From an uncultured Collinsella sp. (lineage in GTDB: Bacteria > Actinomycetota > Coriobacteriia > Coriobacteriales > Coriobacteriaceae), in contig CAAELJ010000083.1 of NCBI GenBank assembly GCA_900756725.1, forward strand, positions 1 to 31,527: a stretch of DNA of 31,527 nucleotides, in the 5' to 3' direction. How positions within the stretch are numbered: the first letter of the stretch is position 1; the number at the start of each line of letters is the position of its first letter. Made by a program: the position numbers and the translations under genes. Under the pieces are notes generated by a model, which made no database searches, was not told the origin of the DNA, and was given only the letters and a program-made list of their open reading frames with translations. Of this stretch, positions 1-7,788 are shown one piece after another.

Positions 1-673
1 CATCGCCAAACACGCAGATGTTCTGGAGCTCCATGTCGTTGAGCTCCGCCACGCGCACAAGGCCGCGCGTCTTGGACACGCGCGGATCCATGAATTCGTA
101 GAGTCGCTGCGTGGTCTGCAGAGCAGCCGCTTTAACGGTGTCGTCGGCGAACGTCGATGCTCGCTCGATGATCTGTGGCATCGCCTCGGGCGCCATGGTA
201 AACATCACCTTGGTCTGCGGCTCGCGCAAAAACTCGGCAAAGTCGACCACCTTGTAGGGCACGCCGTCGACACGCGACAGGTGCTCGACGCATGCATTGC
301 TCTCGGGCACATAGAGTACGCCGTCCCGAGGGCAAACGGGCGTTGCCGGCAGGCCTGCCATGTGCTCGCAGATGCGCGCGATGGTCTCGCCTGGTAGCCG
401 GTAGCTCAGCTCGTTGATGTCGTGCGCGCGGTCGATGACCTCGGCGCCACCGCAACCCACGAGCACGTCCACCAGACCTTCGATGCCCCAGAGCTCGTAT
501 ATGGCCTCGGTCGCTTGGGCGTCGCGCCCGGTGCACAGGCCAAAGAGTACGCCGCGCTCGCGCAGGGCGCGGATCGCCGCCACGGTGCGCGGGGACACCG
601 TGTGCTGGCTCGTGAGCAGCGTGCCGTCGATATCGCAGAACACGGCTTTGATGTGACTGAAGGTGGCGTCCAT
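1..673 (-). CDS. HAD-superfamily (Cof-like) phosphatase, truncated by window edge
   Basis: Probable cytosolic haloacid dehalogenase-fold phosphatase acting on sugar phosphates or similar small phosphoesters; the substrate is not readable from sequence. Translation from the ATG at 673 begins MDATFSHIKAVFCDIDGTLL, giving HAD motif I (D14, D16). A hydrophobic strand ending in CTGR (motif II region) follows, and the frame reaches an FGD triplet at the very edge, the start of motif IV, so the last roughly 40-50 residues lie outside the window. The start is supported by an AGAAAGG ribosome site about 6 bases upstream. Frames read in other phases here are arginine-rich shadows. It is the last gene of the minus-strand run after the MFS gene, separated from it by two hairpin repeats. 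Class is fairly sure; specificity unknown. Confidence 0.85.
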   Translation of the reverse strand, partial: MDATFSHIKAVFCDIDGTLLTSQHTVSPRTVAAIRALRERGVLFGLCTGRDAQATEAIYELWGIEGLVDVLVGCGGAEVIDRAHDINELSYRLPGETIARICEHMAGLPATPVCPRDGVLYVPESNACVEHLSRVDGVPYKVVDFAEFLREPQTKVMFTMAPEAMPQIIERASTFADDTVKAAALQTTQRLYEFMDPRVSKTRGLVRVAELNDMELQNICVFGD

Positions 674-767
674 GGGGGCCTTTCTGGGCAGAGCGGCGGT
701 GTGGGGTGTATTCGCAAACGGCGTACATGGTATACCAAGGCGCGGGCGCGGCCCGTCAACGCAAAAA

Positions 768-799
768 CCACCACAAAGGTGCCTGGCCCTTTGTGGTGG
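768..799. repeat. Hairpin repeat, family 2 (CCACCACAAAGG), copy 1
   Basis: Perfect 12-bp inverted repeat CCACCACAAAGG (768-779) / CCTTTGTGGTGG (788-799) around an 8-base loop. A near copy lies at 11897-11929 with one stem mismatch. A shorter relative sharing the PuGGGGC-TGTCCCC core is at 31294-31322. It sits between the MFS gene and the HAD gene and may end transcription or stabilise mRNA 3' ends, but there is no clear U-run. Confidence 0.75.
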
Positions 800-831
800 C
801 CAGACCCGCAGGATGGCCTGGCCCGGGGCGC

Positions 832-896
832 AAACCATCACAACATTCGACGTTATTCGGCAAAATCGCGATTTTCATCGAATGTTGTGATGGTTT
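832..896. repeat. Hairpin repeat, family 1 (CATCACAACATTCGA), copy A
   Basis: Perfect 19-bp inverted repeat AAACCATCACAACATTCGA (832-850) / its complement (878-896) with a 27-base loop. It abuts the stop codon of the MFS gene (897-899). Two further copies at 4829-4881 and 6068-6126 share the stem but have a different, mutually near-identical loop. Plus-strand reading ends in a TTTTT run, so it could act as a terminator in that direction. Confidence 0.85.
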
Positions 897-2177
897 TTAC
901 TGCTTTGCGGCACGATCCAAGTGCCAGCGACCAAACAGCAGCAACGCCGTGGGAACCGCCGTCACGACCATGCCCGCCCCTACGAGCGTCTGCTGCACAC
1001 CAAATGTCGCCGCCAGCCACGGGGCAATCGCCAGCGGGGCCACGCCGGCGAACATATTGCCAAAGCTCATGACCGAGTTGACGCGACCGAGCTGCTCGAG
1101 CGGAGCCGTCGTTTGCACGATCGTGTTGTGGAGCGGGTTGACGACGCCCCAGGCCACGCCAAGGACAATCTGGCCGACAAGGGCTACGCCCACGTACGGC
1201 GTCCCCACATAGAGCAAACTTCCCAGGCCCACGGACATAAGTGCCACGAGCAGCGTTTTAAGGTTAACCAAGTGCGGCGGCAAACGGAGCGCAACAATGG
1301 CTCCCAGCACCGCGCCCACGCCCGAGGCCGACGAGAGCCAGCCCATCCATTCGACACCGACATGCAGAATATCGCGGTAGAAGAACGACTCCAGCGGGTC
1401 AAAGGCGCCATAGCCAAAGTTCGAGAGAAAGATAATGCAGAACAGCAGGGCGAGGACGCTGTTGGTAAAGACCGTCTTGATGCTGGTCGCGAAGGTGACG
1501 CGGGAGGATATGCTGGGGTTGGAGCTTCGTCCCGCACGCTCCCCTTCCTCTGCCGAATCGGCATCCACATGTCCGGCGACATGGCTGGCCTGCGGCCTAA
1601 AGCCCCAACTGACGACGAACGCCAACACGGTAAAGAGCATCATGAGCACGAACACCGCGCGCGACGATGCAGCCGCCGCGACAAAGCCGCCCAGCGTGGG
1701 TCCAACGATAATGCTCACGTTTGAGAACATGGCGATGGCGGAATTGATGTCTTTAAGTTCGGCGGGGTCGTCGGTGAGGTAGGCCGGATAAGATGTGGCG
1801 ATGGGTTGGGCAAATCCCATCGTAAAGCCTAGGAGCACCGCGCCGAGCAGGACAATGCCGGTCGCACCACCAAAGGCAATGATTGCCGTGCCGGTTACAA
1901 GCGTGCCGACGATGCTCAGCAAGAAATGACGGCGCGGACCCCAGGCGTCGAGCGCCGCGCCGCCCGCAAAGGATCCCATGATCACGAATACATTCATAAA
2001 CAGGACGGCCAGCGATGTCGCGACGACCGAAGCGCCGTCCGCATAGGTGAGCGTTCCGATGACGCCGATAAAGTAGCTGGTCTGAAAACCGGTGTAAATG
2101 AGAAAGCGCATGGCCACCAGGCGTTTAGCCTGCGTGGACAGCGATGAGTGGAATTTTGGAAATACAGATGTGGGCAT
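897..2177 (-). CDS. MFS transporter (exporter-like)
   Basis: A 426-residue major facilitator protein of the inner membrane with about 12 hydrophobic segments in two halves and a charged central loop (about residues 195-235: DADSAEEGERAG). The loop between TM2 and TM3 reads GGAALDAWGPRRH, a version of MFS motif A (G-x3-D-x-G-R-R). It resembles drug/siderophore exporters of the MFS_3 / EntS type, but substrate cannot be assigned. The start at 2177 is chosen over an upstream in-frame ATG (2231) because AAGGAG lies 6-7 bases before it and the extra 18 residues are not hydrophobic. It follows moaC-mobB on the same strand with a 154-bp gap holding a hairpin, so it probably has its own promoter. The stop codon touches a 19-bp-stem hairpin repeat. 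Confidence 0.88.
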   Translation of the reverse strand: MPTSVFPKFHSSLSTQAKRLVAMRFLIYTGFQTSYFIGVIGTLTYADGASVVATSLAVLFMNVFVIMGSFAGGAALDAWGPRRHFLLSIVGTLVTGTAIIAFGGATGIVLLGAVLLGFTMGFAQPIATSYPAYLTDDPAELKDINSAIAMFSNVSIIVGPTLGGFVAAAASSRAVFVLMMLFTVLAFVVSWGFRPQASHVAGHVDADSAEEGERAGRSSNPSISSRVTFATSIKTVFTNSVLALLFCIIFLSNFGYGAFDPLESFFYRDILHVGVEWMGWLSSASGVGAVLGAIVALRLPPHLVNLKTLLVALMSVGLGSLLYVGTPYVGVALVGQIVLGVAWGVVNPLHNTIVQTTAPLEQLGRVNSVMSFGNMFAGVAPLAIAPWLAATFGVQQTLVGAGMVVTAVPTALLLFGRWHLDRAAKQ

Positions 2178-2310
2178 GGGGCTCCTTATTGCATACGAAT
2201 GTGGGCAGCGAGCATTTGGCCCTCCGTCCATTGGCTCAATCTATCCGTATGCCTTACTAAGGACACATCGAGCCCCTTCCTTCTGTCTTTCCGCCCAGCA
2301 TGAACTACTT

Positions 2311-2343
2311 GGTAGATTTTAAGGCATGTCCCTAAGATCTACC
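2311..2343 (-). terminator. Hairpin overlapping the moaC-mobB stop codon
   Basis: GGTAGATTTTAAGG (2311-2324) can pair with CCTAAGATCTACC (2331-2343) with two mismatches. The right arm contains the TAG stop of moaC-mobB (2332-2334). On the minus strand it lies exactly where that operon should end, but no U-run follows, so a role as processing or attenuation hairpin is equally possible. Confidence 0.45.
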
Positions 2344-3630
2344 GAGGTGGTCTTGGATCAGATTGCAGATGGCTCGGGCATCGTTGATGTTGATGGCTCG
2401 GGTCGCAAACCCGGCGTCGAAGGCCTGGCGCGCCAGGGCTTCGTTGCAGGCAAGGGCCAGCGTGTGACCGTCGACCAGGTCGAGCGAGCTCTTGCCGCGC
2501 AGACGGTCGACACCGGAGCGCGCGACCACGATGTTGTCGAAGCCCTCGGTCTTGTAGCCCTCGATGATCACCACGTCGACATCGTTGTAGCGCGACAGCA
2601 GCTCGCGCGCGGGCATCTCGTCCTCCTCGCGCGTGTCGGCGTACTCCGCCCAGCGCGTGGCGCAGATGAGCCCCACATGCTTGGAGCCGGCCTGGTGATG
2701 GCGCCACGTATCCTTGGCGGGCACATCGATATCAAAGCCGTGATGCCCATGATGCTTGAGCGAACCCACGCGCAGGCCGCGGCGGGTGAGCTCGGCGATA
2801 ACCTTCTCGACGAGCGTGGTCTTGCCCGAATTTTGGTAGCCGATAAACGCGATCGCGGGGACGGCCGGAGCTGCGGGTGCGACGGCGACGGGTGCGCTCG
2901 CGAGCGCGGCACCGTCAGCGACCACGGCCTCAACAGCAGCGGCCTGACGCTCTGTACGATTCCACACGCCCGAGCGTCCGCCCTCCTTGTGCAGCAGGCG
3001 CACGTCGACGATCTCCATGCCGCGATCGACCGCCTTGCACATGTCATAGATGGTCAGACACGCGGCACTCGCGCCGGTCAACGCCTCCATCTCAATACCC
3101 GTCTTGCCCGTCACGCCGGCCGTGACCAGTACGTGAAAGCCAACCTGCCCGTCCGTGCGCGCCGGCGCCCAGCCCTCGGGCACGTCCTCGGCCGGCGTCC
3201 CCGCCGGAACGATGGGCGCAATGTCGCACTTACTCTTGGTAATGAGCAGCGGATGGCACATGGGGATGATATCGCTCGTGCGTTTGATGGCCATGATGCC
3301 CGCCACGCGCGCGCAGGCAAGCACGTCGCCCTTTTTGGCGCGGTCCTGCAGCACCATGGCCTGCGTCTCGGGATGCATGAGGATGGTGCCCTCGGCGATG
3401 GCAATGCGATGGGTCTCGGCCTTGTCGGACACGTCGACCATGCGTACCTCGCCCTTGGCGTCCACGTGCGTCAGCTCGTCGCGACGGGCGTCGCGGGTGG
3501 GCTCGGCTGCAGCGCTGGAAGTCGGCTGTGCGGCAGTGACAGCATCGCCAGCCGCAGCCGTGACTTTGTGGGCAGACATCGCGGCCCTGCGAGCGGCCTT
3601 GGTGGCATCGGCGTACCTGCTCTTGGCCAT
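2332..3630 (-). CDS. moaC: MoaC-MobB fusion: cyclic pyranopterin monophosphate synthase / molybdopterin-guanine dinucleotide protein B
   Basis: A 432-residue bifunctional molybdenum-cofactor protein. Residues 1-50 are an Ala/Arg-rich tail. Residues about 53-222 are MoaC, which converts the MoaA product to cyclic pyranopterin monophosphate: LTHVDAKGEVRMVDV at the start, PMCHPL (H126), GIEMEAL (E180, E182), DMCKAVD (D196, K199) and KEGGRSG at the end. An Ala/Val/Pro linker (about 223-258) leads to MobB, a P-loop GTP-binding protein that assists guanylylation, with GYQNSGKTT at 264-272. The start at 3630 is favoured because GGAGG lies 8 bases upstream, inside the 3' end of moaA, and the moaA stop is 4 bases away, implying translational coupling. 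MoaC and MobB are usually separate; the fusion is in frame with both motif sets intact. Confidence 0.93.
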   Translation of the reverse strand: MAKSRYADATKAARRAAMSAHKVTAAAGDAVTAAQPTSSAAAEPTRDARRDELTHVDAKGEVRMVDVSDKAETHRIAIAEGTILMHPETQAMVLQDRAKKGDVLACARVAGIMAIKRTSDIIPMCHPLLITKSKCDIAPIVPAGTPAEDVPEGWAPARTDGQVGFHVLVTAGVTGKTGIEMEALTGASAACLTIYDMCKAVDRGMEIVDVRLLHKEGGRSGVWNRTERQAAAVEAVVADGAALASAPVAVAPAAPAVPAIAFIGYQNSGKTTLVEKVIAELTRRGLRVGSLKHHGHHGFDIDVPAKDTWRHHQAGSKHVGLICATRWAEYADTREEDEMPARELLSRYNDVDVVIIEGYKTEGFDNIVVARSGVDRLRGKSSLDLVDGHTLALACNEALARQAFDAGFATRAININDARAICNLIQDHLGRS

Positions 3631-3634
3631 ATGA

Positions 3635-4690
3635 TCATCCTCCGATTTGGGACATAAATCGTTGTGTGCCCTCAATTATCGCGTGTTCCTGCGGTTTGTG
3701 GGCCACGGCATCGCGCCAAATCGAAAGTACCTGCATATCATCACCACGGCGCAGCGCGTCGCGCACCGAATACTCGGCATCGCTAAACAGGCACGGACGC
3801 ACGTTGCCATCGGCCGTCAGACGCAGACGGTTGCAATTCGCACAAAAATGATTGGACATGGCGCTGATAAAGCCGACCGTTCCCGCCGCGCCCGGAAAGC
3901 GCCAATAGCGCGCGGGGCCCGCGCCGGCAGGGGCGTCGTTGATGTCGAGCGGTTCAAGCTCGCCCAGCCCCGCCGCGGCGGCCCCGGCATTGATGCGCGC
4001 CCGCAGCTCGTCGCTCGGCACGGTATCGCTCGCGTCCCACAGCGCCGGATTGAGCGCGGGCGCATGCGGGTCCACAGCGCAATGCGAGCTCGTGCGCTCG
4101 TCGCCGATGGGCATGTATTCGATAAAGCGCAGGTGGATGGGGCGGTCGACGGTCAGTCGTGCGAGGGTCGCCACATCCTGGTTGAGCCGGCGCACTACAA
4201 CGCAGTTGACCTTAACGGGCTCAAAGCCCCAAGCCAGTGCCGCGTCGATGCCAGCCATGGTCTGTTCGAGCCGACCCAAGCGCGTGATCTTTCCAAAGAG
4301 CGTAGAATCGAGCGTGTCGAGCGAAATGTTAACGCGGTTAAGCCCCGCGTCTTTGAGCTGCGGCGCCAGCTTGGGCAGCAGGGCACCGTTGGTGGTGAGC
4401 GAGATGTCCTCGATCTGCGGAATCGCGCGGATGTCGCGAATGAGCGGAATGATGCGCCGGCTGACCAGCGGCTCGCCGCCCGTCAGACGCACGCGGCGAA
4501 TGCCCTCCCCCGCTACCAAGCGCACAAAGCGGGCGATTTCCTCGGCGCTGAGCAGCTCGTCGTGTGCGCGGGGTGCCACGCCATCGGCCGGCATGCAGTA
4601 AATGCAGCGGAAATTGCACTTGTCGGTAACGGCAATGCGCAGGTAGTTGATATCGCGGCCAAAGCCGTCATGTTGCACGTGCCCGTCCAT
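3635..4690 (-). CDS. moaA: GTP 3',8-cyclase MoaA (radical SAM)
   Basis: First enzyme of molybdenum-cofactor biosynthesis, rearranging GTP with S-adenosylmethionine radical chemistry. The 351-residue product has the radical-SAM cluster CNFRCIYC (C25, C29, C32), LTGGEPL for SAM binding, and a C-terminal second cluster in HFCANCNR...PCLF with the CxxC-x13-C spacing that binds substrate. It ends in GG, the conserved tail needed for activity in known MoaA proteins. Length is slightly above the usual ~330. The ATG at 4690 has GGGAGGG about 5 bases upstream. It is the first gene of a two-gene operon with moaC-mobB; moaB, moaD and moaE are not in the window. No molybdenum-cofactor riboswitch was recognised in the 235 bp upstream. 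Confidence 0.96.
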   Translation of the reverse strand: MDGHVQHDGFGRDINYLRIAVTDKCNFRCIYCMPADGVAPRAHDELLSAEEIARFVRLVAGEGIRRVRLTGGEPLVSRRIIPLIRDIRAIPQIEDISLTTNGALLPKLAPQLKDAGLNRVNISLDTLDSTLFGKITRLGRLEQTMAGIDAALAWGFEPVKVNCVVVRRLNQDVATLARLTVDRPIHLRFIEYMPIGDERTSSHCAVDPHAPALNPALWDASDTVPSDELRARINAGAAAAGLGELEPLDINDAPAGAGPARYWRFPGAAGTVGFISAMSNHFCANCNRLRLTADGNVRPCLFSDAEYSVRDALRRGDDMQVLSIWRDAVAHKPQEHAIIEGTQRFMSQIGG

Positions 4691-4828
4691 GCAGCCCTCC
4701 CCTCACGCGGCGTTTTATTCTTCGGAAAACATAATACCCCACGGGAGAATCATGCCGACACCCGTACGACAGGACAGGTCGCTTCGAGCAAAACGGACTT
4801 TCCAAGCCCACCCTCAACATACAAACAG

Positions 4829-4881
4829 TCACAACATTCGATGCTTTTTCCGATTTTGGCAAAAAACGTCGAATGTTGTGA
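4829..4881. repeat. Hairpin repeat, family 1, copy B
   Basis: TCACAACATTCGA (4829-4841) pairs perfectly with TCGAATGTTGTGA (4869-4881). The 27-base loop (CTTTTTCCGATTTTGGC core) differs from copy C at 6068-6126 by only about two bases. It lies in the 235-bp gap between moaA and the downstream nuclease-like gene. The rest of that gap shows no gene; a TATTAT box about 30 bases upstream of moaA is a weak -10 candidate. Confidence 0.85.
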
Positions 4882-4925
4882 TGGGTTGCCTGCCTACGGC
4901 ACCCCGTAGACGGGCCGGAACGCCC

Positions 4926-5963
4926 CTAAAGGCCGCCGTCCCAGTGCCGAATCACAAATTCTCGCAGGTCGTTCTGCCGCTTTTGGAACGCTTCGCTTCG
5001 GTCACACTTAAGGCCCATAGCGAGCGCAATGGCGTTCATCGCCCGGTGCAATTGCAGCTGATGGGCAAACTGAGTCCCGGTGAGGACGATCATCCTAAAG
5101 CCCAGCGCGCCCAGCACGGTCATACGCTCCGCATCCGACGCGCTGCGCTGTTTATCAAGATGGTGCGAGCCGTTGTATTCAATCCCCGTACCGCTGGCAG
5201 GCGCATATACGTCGATCTCGAAATACCCGGCCTTTGCGAGATGCTTGAACTCGTTGGGAACATCGGCCCTATGGTTGAGCGCGATCTTGGCGTATCCCAG
5301 CCCTCCCTGGGAACGTTTTGCTACGACCATGATTGCGGTGGCCGTCTCCATGGGCGACCGCGCGCCATCGTGCACGCGCTTGAGCACGGCGGCCGCGCGT
5401 ACAGCCCCCTGACGAGATCGGTTCTCATTGCAATAAGCAATCAAGTCGGCAACGGTATACCTCTGCCCCATCTCGATATAATCGCCTGTCGACAGATGAT
5501 TCAAATGGTATCGGGCGCAGATTTCGTAGCCATATTCCAGCTGTTCGGGCTCACTCATCCACGAACCCGCTTGGGCAAAGCACATGGCCTCATCAACCAC
5601 CAGAAGGTCCTCTGCCACCTCGATAAGATGGCCTGGAGGTATCGGCGCTCCAAACACGTGGCACCTAAATCCCGCCGGCGTCGAGCGCTCAAAATCGAAG
5701 TTGACGAGCGTGTCGATATGATCGAGCTCTTCTCGTGGAATACCAAGCACAACCAGATAGTCGGTAACGATCCCAACTGCCGTTGAAGCCCTCAGCCCCT
5801 TGGCATCGAGTCCCAATTTGGGCAGGCCCGCAGTCGGCTCCGCCTCGTTAGCAGGCGAATCCTCATCGTATAAGCTGCTTGCTCGCGAGAGAGGCTCGGA
5901 CGGGCGCACCACGTTGTGGTACAGCCAGGCGGTCTTATGAGATAGGACGATCGGCAGGTCCAT
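4926..5963 (-). CDS. DUF559/Vsr-like PD-(D/E)XK domain protein, AbiEi-like architecture
   Basis: A 345-residue soluble protein. The C-terminal part (about 225-330) has the outline of the DUF559/very-short-patch endonuclease fold: FEIDVY (E249, D251), then TGIEYNGSHH (E262, N264), then a D-x2-R-x3-L-x2-LGF element (D277, R280) and a closing strand IVLTGTQF. D251 and E262 fit the PD-(D/E)XK metal site, with N264 where Lys or Asn/Gln is commonly seen. The N-terminal part (SHKTAWLYH) and middle (SPMETATAIM) resemble actinobacterial proteins joining an AbiEi-like domain to DUF559. The function of that group is not established; DNA cleavage or regulation is an inference. The start has GGAGGG about 5 bases upstream. 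It stands alone between two hairpin repeats of one family (4829-4881 and 6068-6126). Confidence 0.72.
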   Translation of the reverse strand: MDLPIVLSHKTAWLYHNVVRPSEPLSRASSLYDEDSPANEAEPTAGLPKLGLDAKGLRASTAVGIVTDYLVVLGIPREELDHIDTLVNFDFERSTPAGFRCHVFGAPIPPGHLIEVAEDLLVVDEAMCFAQAGSWMSEPEQLEYGYEICARYHLNHLSTGDYIEMGQRYTVADLIAYCNENRSRQGAVRAAAVLKRVHDGARSPMETATAIMVVAKRSQGGLGYAKIALNHRADVPNEFKHLAKAGYFEIDVYAPASGTGIEYNGSHHLDKQRSASDAERMTVLGALGFRMIVLTGTQFAHQLQLHRAMNAIALAMGLKCDRSEAFQKRQNDLREFVIRHWDGGL

Positions 5964-6067
5964 GAGCCCTCCAATGGAGTCAGATAACCAACCTTATTCC
6001 CCTGCCCACGGGTCCGCACACCTTCGCGCACAAGAAAGCGAATCCACCCGATCGAGTGGCAGAAAAG

Positions 6068-6126
6068 CCATCACAACATTCGATGCTTTTCCCGATTTTG
6101 GCAAAAAACGGCGAATGTTGTGATGG
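6068..6126. repeat. Hairpin repeat, family 1, copy C
   Basis: Perfect 15-bp inverted repeat CCATCACAACATTCG (6068-6082) / CGAATGTTGTGATGG (6112-6126). The loop is almost identical to copy B on the other side of the nuclease-like gene. The 322-bp gap 5964-6285 holds this repeat and, closer to the MATE gene, a MerR-type promoter; I see no gene in it. Confidence 0.85.
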
Positions 6127-6214
6127 TTCGAGGCGAGGTGAGGTGAGGAGCATGGAGGGGTCAAAGCATCGTGCTTGGAGCGTGACTTTTTTCGCCCCGT
6201 CGTCGTCACAAACC

Positions 6215-6245
6215 TTGACTCTACAATCGTTGTAGGGTTTTCACT
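6215..6245 (+). promoter_or_regulatory. MerR-type promoter with dyad in the spacer, for the MATE gene
   Basis: TTGACT (6215-6220) is a good -35 box. It is followed directly by the perfect palindrome CTACAA-TCG-TTGTAG (6221-6235). The -10 candidate TTCACT (6240-6245) is 19 bases from the -35 box. An over-long 19-20-base spacer filled by a dyad is the hallmark of promoters controlled by MerR-family activators such as BmrR or ZntR. A later TACACT (6245-6250) is an alternative -10. The gene starts at 6286. Confidence 0.6.
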
Positions 6246-6285
6246 ACACTGGTACGTAAACAAACCCAGCCAGAAAGCCCCGCCC

Positions 6286-7632
6286 ATGGAACACGACCTC
6301 ACACGCGGCAATGTCCTCAAGACCATCGCGGTCTTTGCCCTGCCCTATATGCTCTCGTACTTTTTGCAGATGCTCTACGGCATGGCCGACCTGTACATGA
6401 TGGGACAGTTTAGCGGCGCCGCCGGCATCACCGCCGTGGGCAATGGCGCGCAGACGCTCTATATCATTACCGTGACGCTCGTGGGCCTGGCCATGGGAAC
6501 GACGGTCATCGTCGGCCACGCCGTGGGTTCGCGTCGCTTCGACCGCGCCGAGACCGCCATCGGCAACACCATCACGCTCTTTATGGGCGTCTCGGTGGTG
6601 CTGGCCGCCGTCCTGCTCGCACTGTGCCCGCAGATCGTGGCACTCATTGGCACGCCGGCCGAGGCGGTCGAAGGCACCGCCGCCTACCTGCGCATCTGCT
6701 TTGTCGGCATTCCGTTTATCGCCGCGTACAACATCCTCTCTGCCATCTTTCGCGGCCTGGGCGATTCACGCTCGCCCATGTACGTGATCGGCGTGGCGTG
6801 CATCATCAACATCGCGCTCGACTTTCTGTTTATCGGTCACATGGGGCTTGGCCCCGTGGGAGCCGCACTCGGCACAGTCATCGCGCAGACGGCGAGCGTG
6901 GCCCTCGCACTCGTGTGGCTCAAGAGCCGCCGCACGCATATCCACCTCAAGCGCAGCGACCTGCGCCCCCAGCCCGAGGTGCTCGGCAGCATTCTTAAGA
7001 TCGGCGTGCCTGTGGCCGTGCAGGACGGCTGCATCCAGGTGGCGTTTATGTTTATCACCGTCATCGCCAACCACCGAGGGCTCGTTGACGCCGCCGCCGT
7101 GGGCTTGGTCGAGAAGATGATCAGCTTTTTGTTTATCGTGCCGAGTTCCATGGGCGCGACCGTCAGCGCACTCACGGCGCAAAACGCTGGCGCGGGCAAG
7201 GGTGACCGCGCACGTCAGGTGCTCAAGGATGCCATGACCATCTCGGTAGTATACGGCTGCCTGATCACGGTGCTGATGTGGCTGGTGACGCCGGCGTTTA
7301 TTGGCTTTTTTGCCAAGGACGCCGCGGTGGTCGCGGCCGGCACCGGCTATATGCGCAGCTACATTTTCGATGCAATCTTTGCCGGCATCCACATTTGCTT
7401 TAGCGGCTTTTTCGCTGCGTATGGCAAGAGCTACATCGGCTTTGCGCACAACGTGCTGGCCGTGGTACTCATTCGCGTGCCCGGTGCATGGTTGCTGTCG
7501 AACGCCTATTCCGACACGCTGTTTCCCATGGGCATCGCCTCGCCGTGCGGGTCGATTCTGTCGGCGGTCATTTGTGTTGTCGCGTTTACCGTGCTCAACC
7601 GCCGCGGAGCTTTTGACAAATTGGCAGCGTAG
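6286..7632 (+). CDS. MATE-family multidrug/cation efflux pump
   Basis: A 448-residue inner-membrane antiporter with about 12 hydrophobic segments in two homologous halves, as in the NorM/DinF (MATE) family that exports cationic drugs or metabolites by Na+ or H+ exchange. Supporting segments are LPYMLSYFLQMLYGMADLYMMG near the N-terminus (the usual dimer-like first helix pattern), FRGLGDSRSPM after the third helix pair and PVGAALGTVIAQ. An in-frame ATG at 6175 exists, but the extra 37 residues are not transporter-like and would read through the promoter, so 6286 is chosen, with a modest AGAAAG site. It is one of only three plus-strand genes and is followed by a decayed gene end and a strong hairpin. 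Substrate unknown. Confidence 0.9.
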   Translation: MEHDLTRGNVLKTIAVFALPYMLSYFLQMLYGMADLYMMGQFSGAAGITAVGNGAQTLYIITVTLVGLAMGTTVIVGHAVGSRRFDRAETAIGNTITLFMGVSVVLAAVLLALCPQIVALIGTPAEAVEGTAAYLRICFVGIPFIAAYNILSAIFRGLGDSRSPMYVIGVACIINIALDFLFIGHMGLGPVGAALGTVIAQTASVALALVWLKSRRTHIHLKRSDLRPQPEVLGSILKIGVPVAVQDGCIQVAFMFITVIANHRGLVDAAAVGLVEKMISFLFIVPSSMGATVSALTAQNAGAGKGDRARQVLKDAMTISVVYGCLITVLMWLVTPAFIGFFAKDAAVVAAGTGYMRSYIFDAIFAGIHICFSGFFAAYGKSYIGFAHNVLAVVLIRVPGAWLLSNAYSDTLFPMGIASPCGSILSAVICVVAFTVLNRRGAFDKLAA

Positions 7633-7730
7633 CGGGGCGACGCGAGATCGCCCTCATCGACGACATCATCAGCGATGATCCGGCAACCTACGTGACACAG
7701 ATCACGGTGCCGGTTGCCCCGGCAAAGTAA
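7632..7730 (+). pseudogene. Remnant of a regulator with a GyrI-like effector-binding C-terminus
   Basis: Overlapping the last base of the MATE stop is a 33-codon open frame with no start codon that ends at TAA 7728-7730. It reads REIALIDDIISDDP then ATYVTQITVPVAPAK. The YVTQITVPV ending resembles the last strand of GyrI-like effector-binding domains of MerR/AraC-family drug regulators (typically YVTEIxIPV). Its codon use matches the neighbours. Together with the MerR-type promoter before the MATE gene this looks like the 3' scrap of the pump's own regulator. Similarity is judged by eye on about 28 residues, so identity is tentative. Confidence 0.45.
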
Positions 7731-7768
7731 GATCCGCCCGGAAGGCATCATGCTTTCCGGGCGGATCT
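7730..7768. terminator. Strong convergent hairpin between MATE region and ligA
   Basis: Perfect 14-bp stem AGATCCGCCCGGAA (7730-7743) / TTCCGGGCGGATCT (7755-7768) with an 11-base loop. It lies between convergent transcription units, 21 bases past the ligA stop. U-runs are weak on both sides, so it is probably a bidirectional terminator of moderate strength. Confidence 0.7.
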
Positions 7769-7788
7769 TCAATTTGGTTATCGATGCG

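Noticed and set aside
132..774. Alternative minus-strand frames over the HAD gene
   Set aside because: Their translations are Arg/Pro-rich without motifs; the frame starting at 673 has DIDGT and a ribosome site.
4691..4925. Molybdenum-cofactor riboswitch upstream of moaA
   Set aside because: The gap is mostly the family 1 hairpin; no multi-stem arrangement fitting that riboswitch was found.
768..6126. CRISPR array suggested by repeated palindromes
   Set aside because: Copies are kilobases apart, not regularly spaced, and have no spacer pattern or cas genes.
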